NCBI GenBank assembly: GCA_029547185.1
Contig: JAKPPU010000046.1
Span: 1-64,000 of the forward strand
Reading direction: 5' to 3'
Source: Deltaproteobacteria bacterium
GTDB lineage: Bacteria; Desulfobacterota; Desulfomonilia; UBA1062
Length of the DNA: 64,000 nucleotides
Under the pieces are notes generated by a model that was given only the letters and a program-made list of their open reading frames with translations, did not search any database and was not told the origin of the DNA. Of this stretch, positions 53,790-62,584 are shown one piece after another (within the stretch, counting starts at the first letter, position 1; the number at the start of each line of letters is the position of its first letter). The translations under genes and the position numbers were made by a program.

Positions 53790-55475
53790 ATGAAACATCA
53801 GAACAAGCCCTGGCTCTCATCGTATGCCCCCGGCGTCCCCGCGAGCATCAATTTCGAGACCTTGTGCCTGCCAGACTTCCTGGAGAGAACGGCGCGTGAG
53901 TTTCCGGAGCATATGGCGCTCAATTTCATGGGATGCACTTTGACCTTCAGGGAACTGAAAGACATGGTAGACCGCTTCGCGAGCTGTCTTCTGGAGTTCG
54001 GCATACAAAAGGGAGAAAGCGTCGCCATCATCCTGCCGAACACCATCCAGTGCGTGGCTGCGTATCAGGCCATTCTGAAGATCGGGGCCATCGCCGTCAT
54101 GAACAATCCCCTCTACTCGGACAAGGAGCTTCTGCACCAGTTTACCGATTCCGGGGCCAGGGCACTCATAACCATAGATCTCATCGCAAACAGGATGATC
54201 GACCTGAGGCCGAAGACCGATATCAGGCAGATCGTCGTAGCCTCGATAGGCGACTATCTCCCATTTCCAAACAACCTTCTCTTCCCCCTTGTGGCCAAGA
54301 AGAAAGGACTTGCCGCCGATGTGAAGAAGGCCGAGCAGGTATACCGATGGAAGGATCTGATCTCACGATCCAGGCCAAGGAGTATACAGGCGAAGCTCTC
54401 CTTGGATGACATTGCCCAGTACCAGTACACCGGCGGGACGACGGGGGTCTCGAAGGGCGTGGAGCTTACTCACGGGAATCTGGCCAAGAACGTCCAGCAG
54501 CTCGCCGCGTGGTTCCCGAACCTCCAGCGGGGCAGGGAGGTGATGCTGGGGGCGTTGCCCCTGTTCCATGTATTCGGGCTGACCGTAGCGATGAATTATC
54601 CGATCTTCATGGGATGGGGGAGTGTGCTCGTGCCGAGGCCTCAACCCCAGCAGCTCTTCGAGGCACTCTCCAAGCACAAGCCGACGTTCCTGCCCATGGT
54701 TCCGACCATGTACATCGGTCTGCTCAGCCACCCCAAGATCAAAGAGCTCGACCTGAGCAATGTGACGGGATGCTTTTCGGGGAGCGCCCCTCTTCCCGTC
54801 GATGTGATCAAGAAGTTCGAGGAGATGACCGGCAGTGTCATCTGCGAAGGGTTCGGCATGACGGAATCTTCGCCGGTCACGCACATCAATCCCTTCGGAA
54901 AGGGGAAGACCAAGCCGGGGAGCATAGGGCTTCCGATATCGAATACCGAGTGCCGGCTCGTGGACATCAATGACCAGCAGACCGACGTAGCACCGGGAGA
55001 ATCAGGAGAGCTCATCATACGGGGACCGCAGGTCATGAGGGGGTACAAAGACAAGCCTGAGGAAACCCAACAAGCGCTCCGCGACGGATGGCTTCATACG
55101 GGTGATATCGCAACGATGGACGAAGACGGATATTTCTATATCGTTGACAGGCTCAAGGATATGATCATTTCGGGCGGATACAATGTCTATCCCCGGGACA
55201 TCGACGAGGTGATCTATCAGCATCCCAAGGTCCTGGAGGCATGTACGATAGGCGTCCCGCACTCCAGCCGCGGAGAGTCCGTCAAGGTGTTTGTGGTTCT
55301 CAAACAGGGACAGCAGGCAACTGCTGAAGAAATCATCGGCTTCTGCAAGGATAAGCTCGCCAAATACAAGTGGCCGGAGGAAATCGAGTTCAGAGAGACG
55401 CTCCCCAAGAGCACGGTGGGCAAGATCCTCCGAAAGGACCTCCGGTCAGAAGAGCTGGCCCGGAGGACAGCATAG
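53790..55475 (+). CDS. Acyl-CoA synthetase (AMP-forming)
   Basis: Adenylating ligase of the FadD type, 561 aa. P-loop YQYTGGTTGVSKGVELTHGN, CEGFGMTESSPVTHINP, the YKDKPEET...GWLHTGDIATMDEDG hinge region, and the catalytic Lys in PKSTVGKILRKDL. Starts at ATG 53790 behind AAAGGAG; another ATG at 53748 overlaps the activase stop. FadD-like sequence suggests a fatty or alicyclic/aromatic acid substrate. It supplies the CoA thioester for the neighbouring reductase modules, by inference from position. Confidence 0.92.
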   Translation: MKHQNKPWLSSYAPGVPASINFETLCLPDFLERTAREFPEHMALNFMGCTLTFRELKDMVDRFASCLLEFGIQKGESVAIILPNTIQCVAAYQAILKIGAIAVMNNPLYSDKELLHQFTDSGARALITIDLIANRMIDLRPKTDIRQIVVASIGDYLPFPNNLLFPLVAKKKGLAADVKKAEQVYRWKDLISRSRPRSIQAKLSLDDIAQYQYTGGTTGVSKGVELTHGNLAKNVQQLAAWFPNLQRGREVMLGALPLFHVFGLTVAMNYPIFMGWGSVLVPRPQPQQLFEALSKHKPTFLPMVPTMYIGLLSHPKIKELDLSNVTGCFSGSAPLPVDVIKKFEEMTGSVICEGFGMTESSPVTHINPFGKGKTKPGSIGLPISNTECRLVDINDQQTDVAPGESGELIIRGPQVMRGYKDKPEETQQALRDGWLHTGDIATMDEDGYFYIVDRLKDMIISGGYNVYPRDIDEVIYQHPKVLEACTIGVPHSSRGESVKVFVVLKQGQQATAEEIIGFCKDKLAKYKWPEEIEFRETLPKSTVGKILRKDLRSEELARRTA

Positions 55476-55603
55476 TCACAAGATCAAACGATTGGAGATT
55501 TTTCAGGGAAGCCGTGAAGGCAGGAGCCCCGATGAAGGAAGTTCCTCGCCCGGCTTTAAGGATGAAAGAAAGGGGTATCCTGTAATCGGATAAAGGAGGC
55601 GGC

Positions 55604-57568
55604 ATGGGCAGAGGGTACATGGGGAGGATCTTGAAGGTTGATCTCGGGAGAGGCACTATCGCCGAGGAGGAAGTCCCGGATGAGATGTATGAGAGGTATC
55701 TCGCCGGGATGGGACTGGCAGCTCATATTCTGTATGACGGGATCCCCCCCGGCGCCGACCCGCTCGGCCCGGACAACATCCTTGCCTTCGTCTCGGGCCT
55801 TCTGACCGGAACAGGGAGCCTTTTTTCCGGACGGTGGACCGCGGCGGCAAAGTCGCCGCTCACCGGAGGATGGGGCGATGCGAACTGCGGCGGAACGTTT
55901 TCACCTGCCATAAAGCGCTGCGGGTACGATGGGATCTTCTTTTCCGGGATAAGTGAGAAACCCGTACTGCTCTATGTGAAGAACGACAGGGCCGAATTGA
56001 GAGATGCCTCGCATCTCTGGGGAAGGGATACGACAGAAACAGAAGACATGCTGAGAGCAGACTACGGTCCTCATGCAAGCGTGGCGGTGATAGGCCCGGC
56101 AGGCGAGAGGCTCTCGCTGATTTCCGGCATCAGCAACGATAAGGGAAGGCTCGCCGCACGGTCCGGCCTCGGGGCGGTCATGGGTTCCAAGAGGCTCAAG
56201 GCGGTCGTGCTCGACGGTAAAAAACGCATCAGCGTGCACAACCGGGAGGAGGTGCACCGGCTCAGCAGGATCTGCAACCGATGGGTGCAGTTTCAGATCC
56301 CTTTGGGCCCCAGCCCCGTCTTGGCATATCTGGGAGCGCTCCTCCGCATACTCCCTACTGCCATGGCCATGGACGGCATGATCTACAAGTTCATGCTCAG
56401 GCAATGGGGAACCGCCGCCATGAACCAGATGTCGCCGGAGTGGGGGGATTCGCCGGTAAAGAACTGGAAGGGAAGCAACAAGGACTGGAACATGGTGAAG
56501 TCCAAATCTGCGGACCCGGATATGATCAAGCGCCACGAGATCGTGAAATACCACTGCTATTCCTGCCCGCTCGGATGCGGGGGCATCTGTTCGTATCCGG
56601 GTCAGTACAAGGAGAGCCACAAGCCCGAGTACGAGTCAGTCCTCGCCCTTGGCGGATTGTGCATGAACGAGGACACAGACAGCCTCTTCTATCTCAACGA
56701 ATACCTCAACAGGGCCGGGATGGATACCATCTCGGCCGGCGCAACGGTGGCGTTTGCCATGGAGTGCTATGAAAAGGGGATCATTACAAAGAAAGACACC
56801 GGGGGTATTGAGCTGACCTGGGGAAATGCCAAGGCAGTGACCGAGCTCATCCACAAGATGGTGAACCGTGAAGGGATCGGGGACGTGCTGGCAGACGGAG
56901 TAAAGATGGCGGCGGAGAAGATCCGCAAGGGTTCTGAAGCATACGCCATCCATGCCGGTGGACAGGAGCCGGCCATGCACGACGGCAGGATGGACCCCGG
57001 ATTCGCTGTGCATTACTCGGTTGAGCCCACACCGGGGAGACACACCATAGGCGCCCAGCTGTACTATGAAATGTTCCAGCTCTGGAAACGGGTCAAGGGC
57101 ATACCGAAGAAGATCCCCTTCCAGATCTATACGAAGAACGGCCGCTACTCCCCGGACGAGAAGAAAGCCCAGGAAAATGCCGCGTGCAGCAAATACATGA
57201 ATATCGTGAACGGATCCGGACTGTGCATGTTCGGCACCTTCCTCGGGATTACGAGAACCCCTACGTTCGACTGGCTCAATGCAGTTACGGGATGGGACAA
57301 GACACCGAACGACTACATGGATATTGGCGAGCGCATCCAGACCATTAAGCAGGCCTTCAACATCAAGCAGGGGATTGACCCAAAGGCCAACAAACTGAGC
57401 GGCCGGGCACTGGGCATGAAGCCCATGAAGGAGGGTGCCAACAAGGGAAGAAGCGTGAATATCGAGACGATGATGGGCAACTACTGGGAGCAATTCGGAT
57501 GGGATCCGAAAACGGGCGTGCCTACCAGGGAACGTCTTGAGCGGTTCGGTATACGTCCCTGGCGATGA
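55604..57568 (+). CDS. Aldehyde:ferredoxin oxidoreductase family protein (BamB-like)
   Basis: Tungsten- or molybdenum-bispyranopterin enzyme of the AOR family, 654 aa. GRILKVDLGRGTIAEEEVPD, AKSPLTGGWGDANCGGTFSP and ARSGLGAVMGSKRLKAVVLD are family motifs; the [4Fe-4S] ligands are CYSCPLGC (318, 321, 325) and Cys541 in GSGLCMFG. Such proteins include BamB, the active-site subunit of class II benzoyl-CoA reductase, and plain aldehyde oxidoreductases; by eye I cannot choose. Directly followed by a polyferredoxin, as BamB is by BamC. Confidence 0.88.
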   Translation: MGRGYMGRILKVDLGRGTIAEEEVPDEMYERYLAGMGLAAHILYDGIPPGADPLGPDNILAFVSGLLTGTGSLFSGRWTAAAKSPLTGGWGDANCGGTFSPAIKRCGYDGIFFSGISEKPVLLYVKNDRAELRDASHLWGRDTTETEDMLRADYGPHASVAVIGPAGERLSLISGISNDKGRLAARSGLGAVMGSKRLKAVVLDGKKRISVHNREEVHRLSRICNRWVQFQIPLGPSPVLAYLGALLRILPTAMAMDGMIYKFMLRQWGTAAMNQMSPEWGDSPVKNWKGSNKDWNMVKSKSADPDMIKRHEIVKYHCYSCPLGCGGICSYPGQYKESHKPEYESVLALGGLCMNEDTDSLFYLNEYLNRAGMDTISAGATVAFAMECYEKGIITKKDTGGIELTWGNAKAVTELIHKMVNREGIGDVLADGVKMAAEKIRKGSEAYAIHAGGQEPAMHDGRMDPGFAVHYSVEPTPGRHTIGAQLYYEMFQLWKRVKGIPKKIPFQIYTKNGRYSPDEKKAQENAACSKYMNIVNGSGLCMFGTFLGITRTPTFDWLNAVTGWDKTPNDYMDIGERIQTIKQAFNIKQGIDPKANKLSGRALGMKPMKEGANKGRSVNIETMMGNYWEQFGWDPKTGVPTRERLERFGIRPWR

Positions 57569-57586
57569 AGGGCACGGAGGTGTGAC

Positions 57587-58018
57587 ATGGCATTCCAGAT
57601 AACCGGAAAGTGCAACGGATGCGGAGCCTGCAGCAGAATCTGTCCTGTCGGGGCCATATCCGGGGAAAAGAAGAAGGTCCACAAGGTTGACGAACGGCAA
57701 TGCATCGAATGCAGCGCATGCGGAAAGGTGTGCTCCCAAGGCGCCGTTCAGGACAGGTTCGGAGTGATCCGAAAGATGGAGAAGCGGGCTCTATGGCGAA
57801 AACCCGTCTTCACGCATGAAAGGTGCATGTCCTGCACGATCTGTGTGGAGGCCTGCCCGGTGAACTGCCTGGCCTTGTCGCAGCAGCGGGGGCCTTCCGA
57901 TCCTCACACGTACCCTTTCCTGAAAGACGAGAAGGCATGTATCGGGTGCGGATTCTGCTCTATAGAATGCCCTGTCGGATCGGTTCGCATGGAGGTGCCG
58001 GATCAGTCTGCACCTTGA
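57587..58018 (+). CDS. Polyferredoxin, four [4Fe-4S] clusters
   Basis: 143 aa with four cluster motifs: CNGCGACSRICP, CIECSACGKVC, CMSCTICVEACP and CIGCGFCSIECP. Each is complete except that Cys groups 2 lacks the final Pro. No signal peptide. 18 bases after the AOR gene, so it is likely its electron-transfer subunit, analogous to BamC or the AOR ferredoxin. Confidence 0.93.
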   Translation: MAFQITGKCNGCGACSRICPVGAISGEKKKVHKVDERQCIECSACGKVCSQGAVQDRFGVIRKMEKRALWRKPVFTHERCMSCTICVEACPVNCLALSQQRGPSDPHTYPFLKDEKACIGCGFCSIECPVGSVRMEVPDQSAP

Positions 58019-58048
58019 CTCCCCCGGGCTTGAGAAGGAGGGCGCCGG

Positions 58049-58882
58049 ATGGATATCACGATAGTGTATTTTTCTCAGACGGGAAACACCAAGAAAGTGG
58101 CTCTGGCCATGGCGGATGAGTTCCAGGAACAGGGGCATAAGGTAAACGTCACGTCATGGAAGGACGTGCGGCTTTCCGATATCGCCGGATGCAGCGTTCT
58201 GGGAATGGGATCACCGTGTTTCGAGAGCCAGGCCCCCGCTCCCGTCAAGGCATTCCTCAAGGGACTGCCTCTGTTGAAAGGAAAAACCGCCTTCGTTTTT
58301 GCAACCTGTGGAGGGGCCCCGGGAAGGATTCTCATTGATCTGTCAAAAGGACTGAAGAAAAAGAAAGCCCGGGTTATCGCCGGATTCATGTGCCATGGAG
58401 AGGTCCATCATCCGGCCCCCTGTCTGAAAGGACGGTTGCCGGGACGTCCCGGCGAGGAAGACCTCACCCTTGCCAGAGATTTTGCTCGAGCCATTGTCAC
58501 GAACACTGCAGCGGGATGTACAGCGCCCCTTTCTGGTGAATGGAGCGACTTGCTGAAACCCGGCTTGAGCTTCTATCACCTGGTGTCATTCATAGCAAAG
58601 CCGCCTCTGGTGAGGATTCTCCTTCCAAAGCCCACACTCGTTGCCTCCCGTTGCAACAGGTGCGGGCTCTGTGCACGGGAATGCCCTGCAGGGTGCATCT
58701 CTTCGGAGCAGGAACCAGTTCCCGGAAGCGCCTGCATCAGGTGCTATCGCTGCCTCAAGGTATGTCCGAAAACAGCTTTCCGTGTTTCATGGTGGTACGG
58801 AAATCTCGTGATATGGGCGCTCTATAATAAGCTCTTCTCGCGGCTTTTCGGCGATCTGAAGCCGGATGAACGCATATATTGA
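58049..58882 (+). CDS. EFR1-type flavodoxin-ferredoxin fusion
   Basis: 277 aa. Residues 1-165 are flavodoxin-like, with the FMN phosphate loop YFSQTGNTKKVALAM and FATCGGAPGRI; residues about 200-245 hold two [4Fe-4S] sites, CNRCGLCARECPAGC and CIRCYRCLKVCPKTA. The domain order is that of EFR1 family proteins common in anaerobes. It probably links the polyferredoxin or the activases to cell electron pools. Confidence 0.9.
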   Translation: MDITIVYFSQTGNTKKVALAMADEFQEQGHKVNVTSWKDVRLSDIAGCSVLGMGSPCFESQAPAPVKAFLKGLPLLKGKTAFVFATCGGAPGRILIDLSKGLKKKKARVIAGFMCHGEVHHPAPCLKGRLPGRPGEEDLTLARDFARAIVTNTAAGCTAPLSGEWSDLLKPGLSFYHLVSFIAKPPLVRILLPKPTLVASRCNRCGLCARECPAGCISSEQEPVPGSACIRCYRCLKVCPKTAFRVSWWYGNLVIWALYNKLFSRLFGDLKPDERIY

Positions 58883-58921
58883 TTCGTAGATTATTCCTTT
58901 GCCAAAAAAAGGAGGTAATAC

Positions 58922-59653
58922 ATGAAACAGCTAATGGTGGTGTTGTGCTCGTGTGGTTTATTGATGTTATCCCATCCGCTCTTATCCGCTGATCTTATGT
59001 TTCAGGGAAACGATCTTTTCAACTCCGGTAAACAGAACATAGAAAATTATCGGACGTCCGGAGATCTGTTCGTGAAAGAGACCCAGGCAAATCCGAGAAA
59101 TTATGAAGCGGCATGGAAAGCTGCTCGTTCATACAGGTATTATGCTGACGAGACCAAGAAAAAGAACGTGGCGAACTGGAAGGCGATCTGCAAAGAATAC
59201 GGGAAGCTTGGTATGATGTATGGGGAGAAGGCCATTGCTCTGAATCAGAATGGCGTGGAGGGCAATACCTGGTTCGGCTTCTCGGTTGCAAGCTATGCAG
59301 ATAGCGTAAGTGTTCTCACGGCCCTAAAAGAAGGATTAAAGGACAAGACGCAGAAAAGCTTTGAAAAGGCGTACTCAATCAATAAGAAGTATGAGAATGG
59401 CGGACCTATAAAGGCCCTGGGTCGGTTCTGGTTCGTCCTGCCATGGCCCCTCCAGGATAAGAAGCTCTCGCTGAAGTATATGAAAGAATTTCAGGCCCTC
59501 TATCCAGATGATCCTGAAGGCCTGGTTTACCTTGCAGAAGTCCTCATAAAGACAGGATCTAAGGAAGAAGCCAGGTCCGTACTCCTTAAGACAGTGAATT
59601 CAAATGATAAGTATTATGCAGACTGGGCAAAAAGACTTCTGGCAGATCTGTAG
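58922..59653 (+). CDS. Secreted TPR protein (TRAP-associated T-component-like)
   Basis: 243 aa, with a signal peptide MKQLMVVLCSCGLLMLSHPL (cleavage near LLSA). The mature protein has helical repeats: NPRNYEAAWKAARSYRYYAD, YGEKAIALNQNGVEGNTWFG and YPDDPEGLVYLAEVLIKTGS, typical of TPR units and of the T-component of TRAP transporters. Cys 9 and 11 lie in the signal peptide, so lipidation is unlikely. It follows AAAGGAGG. A periplasmic scaffold role is probable. Confidence 0.75.
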   Translation: MKQLMVVLCSCGLLMLSHPLLSADLMFQGNDLFNSGKQNIENYRTSGDLFVKETQANPRNYEAAWKAARSYRYYADETKKKNVANWKAICKEYGKLGMMYGEKAIALNQNGVEGNTWFGFSVASYADSVSVLTALKEGLKDKTQKSFEKAYSINKKYENGGPIKALGRFWFVLPWPLQDKKLSLKYMKEFQALYPDDPEGLVYLAEVLIKTGSKEEARSVLLKTVNSNDKYYADWAKRLLADL

Positions 59654-60120
59654 GGCCCTGTAAGAATCCGGATTCTTAACAGCAGGGATTCAGGGCATTG
59701 AAGGATATGAATGCAGAATCACGAATCGGTGTTTTTCATGGCACCGGCTGATTGTCCGTGAAAAGGAGATCCGAAATCCAAGCTCAAACGGATTGAAGAG
59801 ATATTAAGCAGACATATGAAACTGCCATGAGGGAAATTAAAAGAACGAATCCCAGGTTAAGCAAAGGGGCTTCCATGAGGAGAGCATATTGGCGAAGGAA
59901 GCTGCAAAGCGGAACAAACAAAGATAACTGACCGAATATTGATGGATTCAATGAAAAAGATGCGAGATGTTCATAACGTCTTGAGTAGGGGGTCCAAAGC
60001 CTCGATCAAAGAGATGCTGTCCGAAGACCTTTGCTGAGGATGATTTTAACCTGAATCACCCGCCTTTTAATACTAAATTAATGGCAGGAACGTCTTGAGA
60101 TTAATATCATGACCGTACAT
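59654..60120. other. Non-coding stretch with an 18-bp palindrome
   Basis: Nearly 470 bases with no credible gene on either strand. TAAGAATCCGGATTCTTA (59661-59678) is a perfect palindrome just past the TPR gene and may be a terminator stem or a protein-binding site. The rest is AT-rich and contains broken short frames, perhaps the ghost of a gene. Confidence 0.4.
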
Positions 60121-60152
60121 ATATACTTTTAAGTAAGTATATTTAAATATAC
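60121..60152. promoter_or_regulatory. Palindromic operator upstream of the ArsR-type gene
   Basis: ATATACTT (60121-60128) and AAGTATAT (60135-60142) are inverted, and GTATATTTAAATATAC (60137-60152) is a perfect 16-bp palindrome ending 4 bases before the ATG. This suits autoregulation by an ArsR-family repressor. Confidence 0.55.
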
Positions 60153-60156
60153 AAGT

Positions 60157-60456
60157 ATGAGGTATAAGCCTGTGACAAGGTATGAGCAGTTTGCTTCCTA
60201 CCTCTTTGCCCTTGGCCATCCAATGAGGATCGAGATAGTCCTCGAGCTTCTCAAGGGGCCGAAAAATGCCGGTGATGTGGGGCGTTCGGTGAATCTCAGC
60301 CAGGCAAACACATCACAGCATCTCTCCAAATTGAGAATCAGCGGAATCGTTCAAAGCGCGAGGAAGGGAAATATCAAGGTATATTCTCTCAAGGAGCCGG
60401 GAAAAATTCAGCGAATCATGAATGCGCTCGAGGAAAGTAATCAAGAGGAGCGATGA
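60157..60456 (+). CDS. ArsR-family transcriptional regulator
   Basis: 99-aa winged-helix protein: LFALGHPMRIEIVLELLKGP, recognition helix SQANTSQHLSKLRISGIVQS and the wing KGNIKVYSL. The metal-binding CxC of ArsR/SmtB is absent, so it responds to another signal. Adjacent palindromes make autoregulation likely. Confidence 0.9.
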   Translation: MRYKPVTRYEQFASYLFALGHPMRIEIVLELLKGPKNAGDVGRSVNLSQANTSQHLSKLRISGIVQSARKGNIKVYSLKEPGKIQRIMNALEESNQEER

Positions 60457-60563
60457 CAAGCAGGTATCGGTAAGAGGATGGAACAGCTTCTCGTGCGGAG
60501 GCATTTTAAGAACCCCATCTGCACAGGGGTTCAGCAATTGGTTTGATATAAGGGGTGACCGGA

Positions 60564-61277
60564 ATGAAGAAAACGGCCGTGCTCTTTTTCAGCGCTCTCG
60601 TTTTCCTGACGGTAAATACCGGAATATGTGCGGCAACAAGGCTGCTGCACGAGACCTTCGACGATCAGGTTCTCGACAGCAGGCTCCGGGTTCGTGTCTA
60701 CGGTGCGGTAGCCACGCCCCCGCAGTATGCCTTTGCAAGCCAGGGCAGGGACGGGACCGGCCACTGCTTCTCATCGGGCACTGTTAGTGCGACATGGCTC
60801 CAATGGCCTTCGGAAACCATGCTCAGGCCATGGCCTTCGGATGAGTTGTACGTATCCTTCTGGATGCGCTATCCCACGTTCACGAGGACCGATCCGAACG
60901 AGAACATCAAGTTTTTCTACCCCCACTGGAACGGGACGTCGAGCTATGTGCACTACTGCATGTACGATCCGGACCAGGTCTATTACTCTGCCCAGGGGAT
61001 GGGTGCGGTCCTGGCGGCCGGTGTATATTTGAGGTGTCCGAACCAGACCGATGGAAGATGGCACCGCTATGAGTTCTATGTGAAGTTTTCGGAAGGCATC
61101 AGCAGGTTCTGGTATGACGGTGTAAAGAAGCTCGACCAGACGTACGGTCCGGGGGTGTGGTCGAACGATATCCTCGCCATCGACGCGCCCTCCTTGGACG
61201 GTGAAGAGCCCGGCATCTTCTCAAGAACGGTCGACGATCTGGACATATGGGACGGTATGCCCGACGGGAACAGATGA
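60564..61277 (+). CDS. Secreted lectin/glucanase-like protein
   Basis: 237 aa with signal peptide MKKTAVLFFSALVFLTVNTG (cleavage near CAATR). The mature part alternates beta strands with aromatic residues, YVSFWMRYPTFTR, GRWHRYEFYVKFSEG and DDLDIWDGMP, as in concanavalin-like jelly rolls of polysaccharide lyases or LamG-type domains. No catalytic motif is recognised. ATG 60564 follows AGGGGTGACCGG. Overlaps the convergent gene below by 57 bases. Confidence 0.65.
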   Translation: MKKTAVLFFSALVFLTVNTGICAATRLLHETFDDQVLDSRLRVRVYGAVATPPQYAFASQGRDGTGHCFSSGTVSATWLQWPSETMLRPWPSDELYVSFWMRYPTFTRTDPNENIKFFYPHWNGTSSYVHYCMYDPDQVYYSAQGMGAVLAAGVYLRCPNQTDGRWHRYEFYVKFSEGISRFWYDGVKKLDQTYGPGVWSNDILAIDAPSLDGEEPGIFSRTVDDLDIWDGMPDGNR

Positions 61278-61532
61278 CTTCCTCAAAGGCTTATCGACTC
61301 TCTTTCGGGATATCGTGGTCGCATGATGTGACAGCTGCATCTTCAATTCAACGATGCATGTATCGCCGCATAAAACATATGTCCCCACATCGATGCCGAC
61401 GTCTTTCATGGTAAGGCCGGCGCCGGATACCGTATCCTCTATATCGCCGAGGCACTGGGCAAACAGACTGGAGATTTTCGATCTTATGTCCTCGATATCA
61501 ACACGACCAACGCGCTGCTCCTCGGTTTTCAT
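61221..61532 (-). CDS. Hypothetical protein, 103 aa
   Basis: Not recognised. Starts MKTEEQRVGRVDIEDIRSKI at ATG 61532 after GGGGGAG, a good site; a longer frame to 61601 lacks one. Has a beta-rich centre, VGIDVGTYVLCGDTCIVELK, and a basic C-terminus. The 3' end overlaps the convergent secreted-protein gene. Confidence 0.45.
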   Translation of the reverse strand: MKTEEQRVGRVDIEDIRSKISSLFAQCLGDIEDTVSGAGLTMKDVGIDVGTYVLCGDTCIVELKMQLSHHATTISRKRVDKPLRKSSVPVGHTVPYVQIVDRS

Positions 61533-61787
61533 ATGCTCCCCCGTAATTAGAGATGAACGTGATCTGTTCCATACAACGACAATGCCAGCGTAAATGACCA
61601 ATAATAGCTTGAGGTTGTATAGCCGGTAATCCTGGAAGTCGGCGAAAAATGTAAACGTGCCGACAAAATTGGAAGGCTTCCCGCAGCGACCTCTTCCATG
61701 GTGTCGGATCGGTCCGGTTTCCCGTGGAAGGCCGGCCTGGAAAGGCCTGCATCGCCGTCCGGAAGCACGATACGGTCATGGCAGGCC
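61533..61787. other. Spacer without recognisable features
   Basis: About 255 bases. Minus-strand frames here are short and unconvincing; no RNA or repeat was seen. Confidence 0.35.
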
Positions 61788-62414
61788 TTATTCCTTCTGC
61801 TCCCTTCGCTCCTCGTCTTGGTCCTCTTCCCCCTCGAGCTGCTCCTGCTCCGATAAGGGCATCACTTCCGTATCAGGGCCGACCCCGATTTCTTCGCCCT
61901 GCTCGGGATTGTACCAGATGTCAGGGGCGGAGGTCTGGTTGTACCACCACCTCACGTGGTCCATAAGCTCGTCAACGGTCTCGATCCTGATACCCTTGAT
62001 GTCGTCGAATGCACGGTTGTCGCCGTCGGTGAAATAGTCCACGGCAATGTGCAGGATATCCCAGAGGTCACCCAGATTCTCGCCTTCGAGGGCTTCGGCG
62101 ACAATGTCCTCGGGCAGGTATTCCTCGAGCATCTCCCTCAAGTCTTCCCTGCCGATTTCCTCGCCGGTCGCTTCGTGCATGCCACCGCCCAACTGCCGCA
62201 TCTTTTCGACGAGCTGGTCCACGCTTTTCACTTCCACGTCATGAACGGCATCGAGGGCCTGCCGGTTCCCGTCGGTATAGTAATCGACGGCGGCGTAGAG
62301 GACGTCCCACAGGTCATTGACGACCCTGTTTTCGAGCATGTCGGAAATGATATTCATGGGGATGAAAGGCTTCAGCTCTTCCATGATCGTTTCCCTGTCG
62401 ACCTTGTCAGCCAT
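61788..62414 (-). CDS. Internally duplicated acidic hypothetical protein
   Basis: 208 aa, very acidic, no signal peptide. Two copies of a domain of about 65 residues, roughly 8-73 and 89-154. The cores are LWDVLYAAVDYYTDGNRQAL (35-54) and LWDILHIAVDYFTDGDNRAF (117-136), each followed by a D..K/H..I/V..VD.LV/M segment. The C-terminal 50 residues are a Glu/Gln/Asp-rich tail. Start ATG 62414 follows AAAGGAGGGAGCG. Function unknown; not seen in a named family. Confidence 0.75.
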   Translation of the reverse strand: MADKVDRETIMEELKPFIPMNIISDMLENRVVNDLWDVLYAAVDYYTDGNRQALDAVHDVEVKSVDQLVEKMRQLGGGMHEATGEEIGREDLREMLEEYLPEDIVAEALEGENLGDLWDILHIAVDYFTDGDNRAFDDIKGIRIETVDELMDHVRWWYNQTSAPDIWYNPEQGEEIGVGPDTEVMPLSEQEQLEGEEDQDEERREQKE

Positions 62415-62530
62415 GGCGCTCCCTCCTTTTTCGTGACGGAATACATATTAGAGGATGGACCCGGCAAGGATGGATTCATCCCTGAAAATGATCAGAGGAT
62501 GCAGAAGGCTTGCTTGAAGGCGGATGAAGA

Positions 62531-62574
62531 CCCCTCACCCGGCCCTTTCCTGAAGAAAGGGGCGGGTGAGGGGG
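62531..62574. repeat. Long near-perfect hairpin (CCCTCACCC...GGGTGAGGG)
   Basis: CCCCTCACCCGGCCCTTTC pairs with GAAAGGGGCGGGTGAGGGG around CTGAA with one mismatch. It resembles dispersed intergenic palindromes. It lies 11 bases past the membrane-protein stop (minus strand) and may act as a bidirectional terminator. Confidence 0.55.
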
Positions 62575-62584
62575 AAAAGACGGA

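Noticed and set aside
61498-61779. Minus-strand frame of 93 codons upstream of the 103-aa hypothetical gene
   Set aside because: Composition is Arg/Cys-rich and irregular, without start signal; judged fortuitous.
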